Source: Fragilaria crotonensis
Lineage: Eukaryota > Bacillariophyta > Fragilariophyceae > Fragilariales > Fragilariaceae
Direction: 5' to 3'
Assembly (NCBI GenBank): GCA_022925895.1
Contig: JAKSYS010000190.1
Location: 27,719 to 91,718, forward strand
Length of the DNA stretch: 64,000 nucleotides
The translations under genes were made by a program, and so were the position numbers. The notes beneath the pieces are model-generated. The model was given only the letters and a program-made list of their open reading frames with translations. It was not told the DNA's origin and did not search any database. Positions 19,910 to 30,935 of this stretch are shown here, in pieces (the stretch's first letter is position 1; each line of letters starts with the position of its first letter).

Positions 19910-20628
19910 GTGGTACGGAGAATTTATTATGTACATGTACATGTGCGTAACTTCTCATAGTGGAGTACTGTACCTGGTACGTCAAAGCAGACCTATATTT
20001 GCGGAGTTCACCGAATGCCACCTTCCGATTATCTTTGCTGGCAGACTTCCACTTGGTTCTGTTCTTTATTCTTACTTCAATCCATCGAGGCGTCCAAGGC
20101 TCAAGATTAGATAGGTGTTAGAACTTCATTGGGTCTCCAATACCCATCTAGCCGCAACAACAAAAGGATTTCTTTTGTTGTTTTCATCATGAAACCATGA
20201 AAGGCAGAGGAGTCAGCCACATTGTCATCAAAGAGACATGTAAATTCAGCTAGGCCTTGAGAAGTCAAAAGTTTTAATTGTTTGATTTTGAATTGCCAAA
20301 TGTAGTAGCTGCTGTTGCAGCAATCAAAAGCATTTCTTGGAATGGCGGCATTTGCAATCACCTTGTTGCTTCTTGCCTGCTCAGCAACTATGAGGTTATC
20401 CGATAAATTTCCAATGTGGTGATAAATCCAAGGCTAAACAAATCTTCTTGAAAACACTCAAGGAGGTCAGGAAGTGGTTTCTTTTCTTTGAGAAGCAAAG
20501 GAGCATGCTTGGTAGTATTTGCCGTAGCAGTGCGATATTCTGGCAGCAAATGTATAATGCACGCTTGTTGCTTGGTGGTGGTTGCACCAGCCTGATCAAT
20601 CCTCATCCTGAAGCACCCTACAATAGCC
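19910..20628. other. Unassigned sequence left of the truncated LINE
   Basis: No intact gene. Minus-strand open stretches (20361-20107, 20606-20388) encode protein-like sequence (for example LLTSQGLAEFTCLFDDNVAD) without a recognisable family. Together with 23148-24613 it formed one locus before the LINE inserted, and may be a decayed mobile element. Confidence 0.4.
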
Positions 20629-20644
20629 TGGATGCAGCAAATGT
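20629..20644 (+). repeat. Target-site duplication of the truncated LINE (left copy)
   Basis: TGGATGCAGCAAATGT, identical to 23132-23147. Confidence 0.9.
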
Positions 20645-23131
20645 AATAATAATAAGCGAACTAATTATTAGGGTTTCCACCATGTGAGAACCTTTCGGGA
20701 TTCACTGTGTACCCAGCTCCGGCGATTTAAAGCTCGCGGGAGCTCGTGTTGGCTTCTATGCTGACTGAGTGTGAAATTTTTGTGTTCAAGCTGCTAGAGT
20801 GACAGATCTGGTCATTGTCGTGGGGGAAAAATTGGGTGATGAGAGACTGGTTATTACTCTCCTTTTGGTTTCGCTTTGCTGATGCCTTGACGCGGTGTAT
20901 CCAGCGGTCCTGTGTTGATCGATTGGAGGATAAGAGGCCAGTTAGAGGCAGGCGGAAGAGATAGTTATCCTCGCGCTGGATCAGGTCGGGATGAGCATAA
21001 AAGTGTCGAATTTCAGATTGCGTGGTCGAGCGAATTTTGTCCATTTCTGCATTTGTAGCGCTGTGAAGAATCTCGTTGCGCGACTTCCAGAGATGTTTGG
21101 TGTACGCCTGAAGATCTTTAACCAGATTCTTCATGCGTTTTGCTGCCAAGTCGGATTCGAGACGTTTAGGATCAAACGTATGTAAGGCCGCCAGTCCGTG
21201 CCACTCTTTGCTCAGGTAGCCTTTTGCGGCGTTGTCCCATCCTATCGACGTTTGCCTTTTTGCCGTTAGCCGTACTTGAGCCTGCATATGCAACGGAAAC
21301 TGGGTAAGATCCGGAGAAAACTCTGAAGATCCTGTGGACTGCCAAAAGGAAAGCCCATCATGAAGGAGACGTCGGATAGGATGTGGTGTGTGTTCGTTAG
21401 TGTCCCGAAGCAATGCGAGTCGTTCTTTGAGTATGGATGGATTGTTGGGGCAGCGCAGAAAGTGCTCACTAGTTTCCTTTTGTCGAAGACAACACGGACA
21501 AAGTTGAAGACCTTGGTCTTCGGATGCGGATCGGTGAAGCCGGCGCCATCCGAGAGGTAGCTGATTAAACACAAACTTCATATGTTGGATCTGATCGTTG
21601 CAGGGCAGTTTTTTAAAATGTGAGCCAAAGAGTTCCATGTCGATGTCCTCCCAGGTTCTGTCATCCCATTTATTGCGTCGCTGGACGTATTGTCGAAGAT
21701 GGTAACCGTTGATGTGAAAGCGAAGGGATTCGTCGAACTGGCTTGTCAAACGTGTGCCATTTACCAGAAGCGATACCTGTTGTTCAGAGTAATGGTCAAC
21801 GTGCGAAGATGATTTGAGCCTGCCCCTCTGACGGTAGCGAGTAGCTAAGATATCGGCTCTGATATTGAGTTTCGCTGCGTACGGAAGTTTCGCATATTCG
21901 ATTGTTGTATCGAGGTGCCCCTTGGTCCATTTGAATGCCACGGATCTACGGAGTTCCTTAAGAAGGGAGCGAATCAGAGATAGCAGATCTGCATCAAAGG
22001 GTTGACGATGCGGGCTGCAATTTCGGCGACACATCTTTCGAATTTTTGCAATCGCTGCTTTACTATCCGTGATCCACGTGAATTTGCAACGGTGGTGGAT
22101 ACCCCAGTGACGCGCCAAACTAACTATGAAAAGGAGTGACGATGCGAAGCCGGCCATCTCACACCTCGTGGAGGAGAGCGTATCACTTGGACCGTCGACG
22201 GGTCCACTTCCCTGAGCCAGATGACACTTGTTGGTTGCCAGGACCCAGCCAAAAGTGCCTTGTTGTCCTTGCAAACCGCCATCTGATGCAATGTGCAGTC
22301 GTGCTCTTGAACGCATTGCTCTCCAGAGTTGGACATCTGGAACCAGCTGTTCAACGCCTGAGACCATACGAGCTTGTGATCGGTTTAACGTCCTCATGTA
22401 GGCCTTCAAACTGTCAAAAGAATGAGGTGGCGCCGCTGGTTCCTTACTCGGAACCCAGGACGTTGGGTGCTGTTGTTGCTGCAGGATGCTGTTGTTTGGA
22501 CCCCCTGGAGATGATTTCCAATACGGGATATACCTTAAATATGAGGAAGACACGAAGCGTTTCCAAAGTCGGCGCTGGCGGGAAGATGGTGGAGCCTGAC
22601 GAGGCCACTCAGAGTGTGACTGCCAGTCGCTAGCACGAATACCGTCCAGATAGTCCAGGTTTATCGCTGATGGGCGCGTTGGGTCCACCATTTCCGCTAA
22701 TGTATTCACTTGGAGATAGAGCCGAACCAAGTTTATGTCTCGTTGCTGTGCCTCAGAGTAACGGTTCAAGTGATGGGATTGCATGATGAATTCATCAGTA
22801 GGGGACTTCAGTGAAATGCACGGATGATCTGTAATGGTTAAGGACAGATTGTGTCGGGGCCATGAATTCGCGGAGCGATACCAGCCAGCACTGTGTTAGG
22901 TAAGGAATGTGAGCCTTTGGGTCTTCAAGGAGTTTTGTTCCCACCCCGGCCTCGAGCTGAAGATAGTGAAGGTTGATCATAATGAGTTTACCTGTGGAGG
23001 ACTGCGAGAAGAGAGCATGTCGAAGGAATTTCAGTTGTTCAATGCCGACCTCCGTCCGAACATCACACAAGTTCAATCCCCCAAAAGCGGTCGGGCCGTG
23101 CCGGATTTCAGTTGGGAGTTTTGAGCTCACG
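20645..23131 (-). mobile_element. 5'-truncated LINE with RNase H
   Basis: The insertion lies between two identical 16-bp copies of TGGATGCAGCAAATGT. The 5' end (high coordinates) starts in the RT thumb region and the 3' end (low coordinates) finishes in an AT-rich tail (TTATTATTATTACAT). Both are marks of target-primed reverse transcription. About 2.49 kb remain. The coding part matches, block by block, the LINE at 38143-46856, which places both in one family of RNase H-bearing LINEs (Ambal-like in diatoms; clade not verified). Confidence 0.85.
20727..23131 (-). pseudogene. LINE ORF2 remnant: RT thumb, RNase H, zinc knuckle
   Basis: A 685-codon open frame (22784-20727), preceded in another frame by LPTEIRHGPTAFGGLNLCD (to 23131), so one frame break lies near 22790. 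The RNase H core shows LHIASDGG (Asp), SSTRCEMAG (Glu), WITDSKAAI (Asp) and FKWTKGHLD. LCPCCLRQKETSEHFLRC then forms the zinc-binding segment that follows RNase H in this LINE family. The reverse transcriptase fingers/palm and the endonuclease are missing through 5' truncation, so the copy cannot move by itself. The long uninterrupted frame suggests a fairly recent insertion. Confidence 0.85.
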
Positions 23132-23147
23132 TGGATGCAGCAAATGT
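23132..23147 (+). repeat. Target-site duplication of the truncated LINE (right copy)
   Basis: TGGATGCAGCAAATGT, identical to 20629-20644. Confidence 0.9.
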
Positions 23148-24613
23148 CACCCACCCGACCAATTCATTGCTTCTTCCTTCACTTTAAGCATAGCCAAACC
23201 AGAGAATAGAACATAGAATTAGAACAGAGACTCTCTATATTAGTATTCCCATTGACTATCATGGTTGGCTGTGCGTACTGCCTCCACCCATTGCTTGTTC
23301 TGTTTACTGCTTGCTGAAGGATTAAAAGAAAAAATGGGTCATCACTTAAGTTCCACAGAAAAAGCTTCCATGTTTCAGGAGGTATATCTCAGAGACTCTC
23401 CACCAAGAAGATCATGGCAGATGCGGATTGAAAACATGGACAAGACAATGGGTTTGTTGCTTTCTTGGTTGAGCTGAGGAGTTTGTTGCAGCTGCTTCAG
23501 CTTCACTTTCCTTCTTGATGTTGAAAGACCAGCAATTCTTCTTGTCAGGAGCTCTATCACTTTTGGCAAACCCACCAGCCAGAGCATTACTGTACCAATC
23601 ATTGATTGTTCCCAACCTGCAACCATGACAGGGAACACCACTTTTTTCCATCCGGTACTTGTCCTTATGTGGAGGTTATAAAGTATCCCAAACTCTTGAC
23701 TTCAGATTATGAAAGGATGCGAATGTGTTTCTTCCTCACTGAATTGGCCAGCACTCCTATGGTTTGCTTGGTGAAATCATCCCCATGTATTGTTGCCACC
23801 ACCATCATCATGTGACAAAATGGCCATGTCCATCATGTCTCTGTGTTGAATCCAAGAGCATCAAGAGATGAAATCTGGGCTCATTTGCTTGGAATAGTGT
23901 CTCATCTGACAACCACTTTTCTGTAACATATCTGAGATGCATTTCTACATTTTTGCTTAATCAGAGGCTTTGGGCACTGAAACTGCTGCAAAAGTCGCCT
24001 TTGTGGTTGCTCCAGTACTGAGTACTGTTTACAGTACTCCTCCGTATGGAATACAACTAACAAGATTGGCTGACTTGTCAACTTCGTGAACAATGCTACC
24101 GGTAAATGTCTCACACGTCTGACGTAGTCTCTCGTCCAGCGTTTATGTAAAGGCGAGGGTATTCATTGATATGTGTCAATCGTGTTTCTAAAGAACACCA
24201 TAAATTTAGACTGGTGTCCCGCTCGGCTGGGATGGCTGGCTCGATTTGGCGCCTGTTGTTTTTGATTATATCTAAAATGTCCAGGCTTGCGTGCAACGTA
24301 CTCTGGAGTGCAGTACTCAGTACATCAAGATAATGAACAACTTAACCCTTGCAATGAAACGCTGCGAATCACACGGAGTGACGTCATTGCCTTCCGTAGC
24401 ATGCCATATTTTGAGAGTGAAACCTTAAAAAACACCATACATCACCAATACTACGACGCAAAGTCGTGCGTTGTACGAAGACTCAGCTCTCGCCCTGTTC
24501 TTCTCGTTGTTGCATCTAATTCTACTTTGACTCGACCACAAGGAAACCAGGGACTCAGCCACCCCTCGCGTTTGATCTTCCTCCAGTCAACCCAACTCTG
24601 CCCATTTGAAATC
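23148..24613. other. Unassigned sequence right of the truncated LINE
   Basis: No intact gene. A minus-strand stretch (23651-23412) reads VPCHGCRLGTINDWYSNALA and continues protein-like, but its frame is closed on both sides and matches no family I know. Stops are frequent up to 23900. The part after about 24100 should hold the 5' region of the HA-repeat gene; in-frame ATGs exist at 24401 and 24614. Confidence 0.4.
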
Positions 24614-26754
24614 ATGCGGCCAGGCTTTGATGAAATATGGAATCGACATCTCCAAAACATGATAGCCTACCAGAAAAAGCACGGCCATTTGTTATTTAGA
24701 CGAAAGTGCTCTGACAAGGACAACACTTTGAAAACATGGATTTCTACGCAGAGAAAAGTTTTTCGCAAGGGAAAGATGCCGGCGGATCGAATGGAAAAAT
24801 TGAAGGCTGCGAATTTCGTTTGGAATCCGGAGGACACTTATGAAAAGCGATGGGAGGAAAAGTACGCCGAGCTCTCTAGATTTTACGAGGCCCATGGGCA
24901 CCTGATTATCCCTCCCAGAAAGAAGCATGCTGCACTTAACACGTGGATCCGTAATCAAAGGGTACTCCGCGAAGGCGGGAAGTTGTCACAGGACCGAATT
25001 GACAGGCTCGACAAGCTTCAATTCTCGTGGACTGAACCAGAAGTCAATCCGGGACTGGTCGATCAGCATTGCTTGGAGAATACTGCCTCGGGACCTCACC
25101 TTGAACGATGGAAAGCCAGCTTCAAACGACTGATTGAATTCAATGAGAGATTCGGCCACTTTGATGTGAATACGACCGACGATATGGCGCTCAACCAATG
25201 GATTTACCAGCAGCGACTCCGGCATAGGAAGGGCCTGTTGCAAAAGGAGCGAGCAGATTGGCTCGAGTCTATTGGATTCGAATGGAACGTCGAAAATGGA
25301 AACCAAGCAGACGAGGAATGGAATCTAATGTTCACCAAACTTAAAGACTTCAAAGAAAAGAACGGTCACTTTGCGCATAGGATGATGCGTGCCTGGGTGA
25401 GAACACAGAATTCAACGCAGTGCAGGGACCGTCCGGATAGGAGAGCGATGCTTGAGGAAATTGGATTTCCCTTTCAGGAAGTTGACGCTTTTGGTTCTTC
25501 TTTGCCTCCAACTCGATCAATCCCGAGGAAGCGCACTGCTCCTGATTCGGGTGAAAAATGTGGCGATAAAGAAGTGACGCTGAAGGGTAGGAAACCTCTT
25601 GGTGCGACTAAAAAGCCTAGGAGGCGTAGTGACCGTTCGAATAAGATAGTGACGCAGGAGGAAAGTGGACTTTACGGTAAGCAATGTGACAATTCTTCGT
25701 CCCCTTTCGCCCCAATGCAATCATTATCAAAGAAGCAGACAGCTCAAGAATCGTGTGGCAAATATGAGGACGAAGTCGTTACGAGAACGGGAGGGAAACC
25801 TAAGGCAGATCGTAAAAGTCGCAAGACACGAGGAGACAGCAAAACAAACAAAGCAGCAAAGACTGGTTCTTCGTTGCTGGCATTTAGTCGCAATTGTTGG
25901 GCCTAATGCGAGCACGCCAGAATCCTTGACGACTAAACCACAAGCACCGCCTCCGATGAAAAGTGCGGCATCTCCTAATTCCGATAATGCGACGTCTCCC
26001 AATTCCGACGACGCTGTGTATCCTTTGGGAACAAAGCTTGTAAACTTTTTCCCTGGTCATGGGTGGTATAGTGGAACCATTCAGGCGGTTGACAATCATA
26101 AGTACACCGTCGTTTATGATGATGGAGATCTAGAGGAGTTTCTCATCGAAGGTCCAACCATGGACGCGCTAGTGGAATTGGCCAAATCACGCTCGAGCCT
26201 TTGCCTCGGAGATACTACGCCAGTGCCAGCGATGACAATTTGCCCCCCTGCATCGATGTGCGCGGCTAAACAGGGTTCATCGGTGGGCGGAAGCGTCCGC
26301 AAGACATTGCCAAGGAAGGCCGCACGAGGAACAAGAAGGCACGCCGCAGTGAAACCGATGCGTCAGTGGAAGTATGCAGAACGACAGAATTGGTAGCGGT
26401 GGATGCAGGCCTCTCTGTGGTAAAACAGGATCATACGATAGATGTGAATGCAGGCGAGAGTCTTGTTGAAAGTGATGATATGATAGGGGTGAATACAGGC
26501 GACAGTATGGCAAATCTGAAGGCCAAGTTAGCCGAGCTAGATAGGTCTCTCAAGATTCCAACAAAGTCATGACAGACGCCCAGGCAGAATTGAAAAGCAT
26601 GGAAAATTCACTGCGGCGACAAGAACGTCTATGTCATCAGAAAGACAAGCTTATTGATCAGTTGAAAGCAAGGATAGAGGAGCTGGAGAATGGTCAGTTT
26701 GTGTCCGGATCTGTGGCTCAAAAGGTTATGTTCAGATTAAAGGGCAAATTTTAA
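24614..26754 (+). pseudogene. HA-repeat / Tudor-like / coiled-coil protein, copy 1 (frame-broken)
   Basis: Start chosen at ATG 24614 (MRPGFDEIWNRHLQNM), just before the first repeat; 24401 is an alternative. Four helicase-associated (HA, PF03457) repeats of ~60 residues follow, each with the pattern W...L..F...GH..., L..W...QR, and ending LE.IGF.W. After a basic linker comes a Tudor-like segment, LGTKLVNFFPGHGWYSGTI with YTVVYDDGDLEEF (~26030-26140). A C-terminal coiled coil (LIDQLKARIEELENGQF) and the end motif SGSVAQKVMFRLKGKF finish it. The frame breaks near 25880, 26280 and 26550. HA and Tudor-like modules suggest a nuclear, nucleic-acid or chromatin role (inference). Copy 2 at 54091 is far more intact. 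Confidence 0.75.
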
Positions 26755-27297
26755 CATATAATAGTAGAATATAGGAAGAAGGTTAGTGATGACCCGCTGA
26801 GTTGACTGAATCGCAGTGGTAGATTTCGTTTGATACAACCGTCAACCTCACTTATCCTCCTTCCATCATGTGATGCGCCATCAGCATCATCCTGAACTGC
26901 ACACCATATTTCCCAGTTATATCCAAACGCTTGAAGTCAACGTCGGGAGCAGCATATTACGGCGGACAGTGGCACCAAGGGGGGGAGAAATCACCGACTC
27001 ACTATCATCATACTACCTGCTTCCTGTCCTCTAGTACTTGTACCTGTAAACTTGTATAAATAGCAGACTCGTTCCAGTCGTTCAGCAAATGTCAGCAGAT
27101 TTCTTTTCGGTAGCAGATTTGCTCGTCAGTACATGTACTGAATACTGAACGACTCGTTTTCGTACTGTCAGAGTCAGCAGATAAGTCAGCAGACGTCAGA
27201 TGTTTTTGTCAGCGGATGTCAGCAAAGCAGCAAAGCAGCGTTACATTCCCAAAACCTCGGCTCGGACAGCTCATCGGACACCCACCAAACACCTCAT
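26755..27297. other. Spacer upstream of the SURF1 gene
   Basis: No gene. The right part (27089-27228) holds repeated GTCAGCAGA-type words and is annotated separately. Confidence 0.6.
27089..27228 (+). promoter_or_regulatory. GTCAGCAGA-type repeats before SURF1 (candidate regulatory region)
   Basis: GTCAGCAGAT or close variants start near 27089, 27172, 27185, 27209 and 27218, with shorter GTCAG words between, 70-200 bp upstream of the SURF1 ATG. Their clustering next to one start codon suggests a promoter or 5'-UTR motif; simple slippage is the alternative. Confidence 0.35.
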
Positions 27298-28306
27298 ATG
27301 CATTTTATATTGCTGCCATCAACAGCACGTGATCTCATTGGAATAACATCAATGGCGAGCAGCAGTATCAGAAACAGCAGCAGCAGCCGCGCTGTTGTTG
27401 GTGGATTGAATCTATCCGGAAAAATCTTCTTCGGTAGTCTGTGTGCCGGAACGTTGTATTTGGGTACATGGCAAACCCGACGATATTTTGAAAAGATGGA
27501 TTTAATCGAACAACGCACTAGAGAACTGGCGGAAGAACCAGTTCCTCTTGTAGTGAATACAGGATCAGCGACAACAACAACTGCAACGGGATTTCGACGT
27601 TGCCTTGTGGAGGGGAGATTTCGACATGAGAACGAAATGTTCCTGGGACCACGAGGACCACCCCTTGGAGCATTGGCAGCATCAGGACAGGCCTCAGGAC
27701 GCTCGGAGGGAGGCATGTCCAGTGGACCTCAAGTGCGTATACAGTATTGAGATGACGATGATGATGTGTGTTTGTCTTCGTTCGTGTTTTGCTACAGTTG
27801 TGCTGAATTTTGGATTCTCATTGACTGCACTATTCCACCCTCCTTCTACGGTTCAGGGCTACTTCGTTATCACACCATTCGAAACGACCATGGGACGAAC
27901 CTTGTTGGTCAATCGAGGTTGGATTCCGAGAGAATTTCCCAAGGCAGGGACCTCCTTTGATCACCCTGCAGGTGTTGTTAAGATTGTTGCTGTGCAAGGC
28001 AAGGGCGAGAAACCTCGCTTCATGGTGCCCCAGCATGACTTGTCAACAAGACCGCCTCGATTTTACTGGATGGACCAGGAAACGATGGAAGATATAGCAG
28101 GAATCGACAACGGTGAGTCTCTGGTGATTGTTCAAGTAAAAAGTGATAATGGCGAGCTACAATATCCAGCGCAACCTCCGGCAGATGCTGTCGGAGACTT
28201 CAAGACGACGCCAATGGTTCACGTTGCCTACGCCGTTACTTGGTACAGCCTCGCTGCGGCAGGATTGGTCATGACCCGAAAGTTGATTACCCGTGGACGG
28301 GCCTAA
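27298..28306 (+). CDS. SURF1: SURF1-family cytochrome c oxidase assembly protein
   Basis: Two exons, 27298-27732 and 27857-28306, with a 124-nt intron (GTGCGT..TTCAG, phase 0), giving 294 residues. A Ser/Arg-rich N-terminus precedes the first membrane segment, GKIFFGSLCAGTLYLGTWQ, which runs into the family motif GTWQTRR. Mid-protein motifs are RRCLVEGRF, LLVNRGWIP and FYWMD, and the C-terminus has HVAYAVTWYSLAAAGLVM, the second membrane helix with the usual YA.TWY. SURF1 sits in the mitochondrial inner membrane and helps insert heme a into Cox1. ATG 27352 (MASSSIRN) is an equally good start and would leave a typical mitochondrial presequence. It is convergent with the PrsW-like gene. Confidence 0.9.
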
Positions 28307-28460
28307 GCTTTTGAAGTTCTTAGATGGGCTGCGCAAGGGCTCTAATTCTCCAACAGCTGCAAAACAGTTTCTCCGACGGAATCGTTAGCTTCGGGGGAAA
28401 AGGCGTGTTCGTGTTTCCCAGGAATAAACGTAGGCCCAGACTCTGTAGATGTAGAGAATC

Positions 28461-29903
28461 TCATCTATCAAGATTCTGCCCTTCATCAGCGAGTGAACTT
28501 TGTGCTCCAGCATCAGCAGGAGCGTCCGTGAGGCCGTCCTCTGTATCAACCACATCTGTCATCTCGTCCAAAGCCTGCAAGCGATTCCTTTGTCGACCAG
28601 CGAAGTAAACATAATACCCGAATGTTAGCAGAACAGTCATCCAGACAGCGGCAAGTTCTCTTGCAGCCACTAGTGCCACCTCTTCTTCGTGTTCTGTCAG
28701 TTTCAAAATGAAGTAAGCAAACAATCCGTGAAATACAATGGCAGGAAGTAACACCAAAGTCCGGGAATTCCCTTCCAAGTCTCGGGAACAAAGTCCAATC
28801 GATTGTACTGCAGCCAGTAAGGTATGCATAGGAAGGATGGCCAGTTTCCCAACAAGAATCGTACTACTCCGAACACTCAATTTATCGTCATTTTGAATGT
28901 ACACAAAATTGTTCACCCAACCAAAGCCGGTTCCGACGGCAATCGCGGCGCAGGTAACGGCAGCTCCCGACGATGTCAAAGGTGGGGCTCCACTTGTGTG
29001 GGTTGTTGTTGGCAGCAGCGCTTGGCAATCTTCCCAATTCGGGGGACGAGTTGATGACGCGCTTGAAGCTCCACGTTGCTGTTGAGCAATAATGGCAAAA
29101 CCTTGGTATTTGAGATACTCCTCCCACGCGCCAATAACGACAAAGGCTTGAATGCAGGTCCATACTTGGTTGGGATCCGTCGACGCGAATTGGAGTGTTG
29201 ACGAACTTGTGGTCGATAATAGTGGAGTCCAGTGCAGGAATCCCATCAGTCCGCTTTGAATCGTCGACCATGCTACCGACAGAGCTGTCCCCATGGCAAA
29301 GTAATGTATGGTGTGATTCAAACTTAGATCCAGGCGGTGGTATCGCCAGTAGATTGTATAGAGTATCACAGCAACTTCCAGAATTAGTAAGAGTATCAAC
29401 CCCCACGATGAAGATAGAAGTGCAGCGATCAGAGCGATGAAAATGAGCCCAACACATAAAGTACGGCTCCAACGAGTTACTTTGTGACAGTGTTCCACCA
29501 GGGTCGATTCAGGAGTTAAATCGTGGTAGAACGGATCCTCGTATTCGCCATCTGCTTGTGACCAACAACAAAAGCATGTAGCACAAATTACATTCGGATA
29601 ATGCATAATCACACCGCACACATGCCGTACCCTACGAAGGCAAGGGTGCAAAAATGGATCGTCCTTGACATTGTCCGCGGCGGCAGCACCAATGCTCATG
29701 GGATGAAAGCCCACCAGATTCACGTTTGTATCGCTTTCTCCATCAGTTTCATGTCTGTCATTGCCACAGTCGCCCTCCGTGGTCGTGGTATGCTTCTCTA
29801 TCATGATTCGTCTCGGTGTACAGCCACCAACAAGGCGGTTGTGCAGGGTGTAGTGTTGCTTGCTCGCATCGAAGATGGAAGTCACAGTCTTCGGACTTGA
29901 CAT
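28461..29903 (-). CDS. PrsW-like intramembrane metalloprotease
   Basis: 480 residues, single exon, with about eight hydrophobic segments after a ~100-residue soluble N-terminus containing a Cys cluster (CATCFCCW, ~108-114). It shows the PrsW (PF13367, CPBP-related) signature: EEYLK at 261-265 (EExxK), GFGWVNNFVY at 326-335, PMHTLLAAV at ~358 and FHGLF at 391-395, which together give the two Glu and two His of the presumed metal site. Bacterial PrsW cleaves membrane anti-sigma factors; the substrate in diatoms is unknown. The acidic tail (DVVDTEDGLTDAPAD) is cytosolic or lumenal. A proteolytically inactive relative is possible, but all four motif positions are present. Confidence 0.75.
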   Translation of the reverse strand: MSSPKTVTSIFDASKQHYTLHNRLVGGCTPRRIMIEKHTTTTEGDCGNDRHETDGESDTNVNLVGFHPMSIGAAAADNVKDDPFLHPCLRRVRHVCGVIMHYPNVICATCFCCWSQADGEYEDPFYHDLTPESTLVEHCHKVTRWSRTLCVGLIFIALIAALLSSSWGLILLLILEVAVILYTIYWRYHRLDLSLNHTIHYFAMGTALSVAWSTIQSGLMGFLHWTPLLSTTSSSTLQFASTDPNQVWTCIQAFVVIGAWEEYLKYQGFAIIAQQQRGASSASSTRPPNWEDCQALLPTTTHTSGAPPLTSSGAAVTCAAIAVGTGFGWVNNFVYIQNDDKLSVRSSTILVGKLAILPMHTLLAAVQSIGLCSRDLEGNSRTLVLLPAIVFHGLFAYFILKLTEHEEEVALVAARELAAVWMTVLLTFGYYVYFAGRQRNRLQALDEMTDVVDTEDGLTDAPADAGAQSSLADEGQNLDR

Positions 29904-30935
29904 GTGTGCTGGCGAACAAACGAAGTGCTTACTACCCCGAGTCTCAGTGCAAGGTACTGGTACTACTACCGGTAGTAGCTACTCCAAGACTCCAAATACT
30001 ATGATACGATGATATGGTCGCACAATCTCCTCTATACCACTATACCGGTAGACACAGAACTATACGTACGGGGATACATGTACTGGTACTGGTTAGCGAG
30101 GGCAACTTGTCCTGGCATTTATTTAGACTGTACGGAGTACAAAAATACTACCGGGAATATCATAGGATGTACTGTACTGTGATAAAAGTACGGTACAAAT
30201 TGACGTATTGCTATACAGTACTTGCAGTACAGTACCACTGTGAGACATACGATGAGTCCAATGTACAGTAGTCTACTTGTAGTACACTACCTGACAATCA
30301 ACTAACCATGAAATATCGAAATATCCACTGAACGAACCGTCATCCCACGTGACACGAGACCTTGAAGGCTGTAAACAACCTCACAATCCACCAAAACACG
30401 CACAGAGATTCACTTTAAATGTTCATTTGCTTACTCTCTACAGGTCAACTCGTAGTATTGCATCACAATATTGCCAGCGAAGTCCTGACAGGCTACCGAC
30501 TCATTGCTCTCCAGTACCTTCTTTACTTCATCGTTACATAAATGGATTCCATGGCGCCTACAGCAATACATATCTTGATACGTCGAATGCTATACTAATT
30601 GTTCGGTCGCCATCATAATGAAAGCAATAAGAGTAGTAACCTACTACAACCGCCAGAATAAGTACTCATGCTGTGAAATGAATTTGGGATCCATCGCTTC
30701 CTCGACATGCGAGAACTTGGTGGATGCTGAATTAATTGGCCGTAATGAGACATGAGACCGTGCTTCAGATGAAAGACTCGAAAACTTGATCAAGTGAAAA
30801 GGTTGTGGGCACTCGATGCGGGGGTCCTATCGCATCATCTTGATATGACTTCGAATACACAAGCCCGCATTCCACATGTCACGCTGTCATCGTCCTCTCG
30901 GCGGACTGCAAGTCATTCCTCTCCCGGGGAAAATT
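29904..30935. other. GTAC-rich spacer
   Basis: No credible gene. From 29945 to 30300 the sequence is dense in GTAC and GGTACT words and includes the 16-bp palindrome at 29963-29978. The remainder to 30935 is unremarkable. Confidence 0.6.
29963..29978. repeat. 16-bp palindrome CTACTACCGGTAGTAG
   Basis: Perfect inverted repeat 60 bp upstream of the PrsW-like gene. It contains the 14-bp palindrome also found at 2297-2310. Confidence 0.5.

Noticed and set aside
24287-24613. N-terminal extension of HA copy 1 from a TTG codon
   Set aside because: No HA similarity, non-ATG start; copies 1 and 2 align only from shortly after the chosen ATGs.
30014-30271. Plus-strand frame in the GTAC-rich spacer
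   Set aside because: Tyr/Val-rich composition follows from the GTAC repeats themselves.
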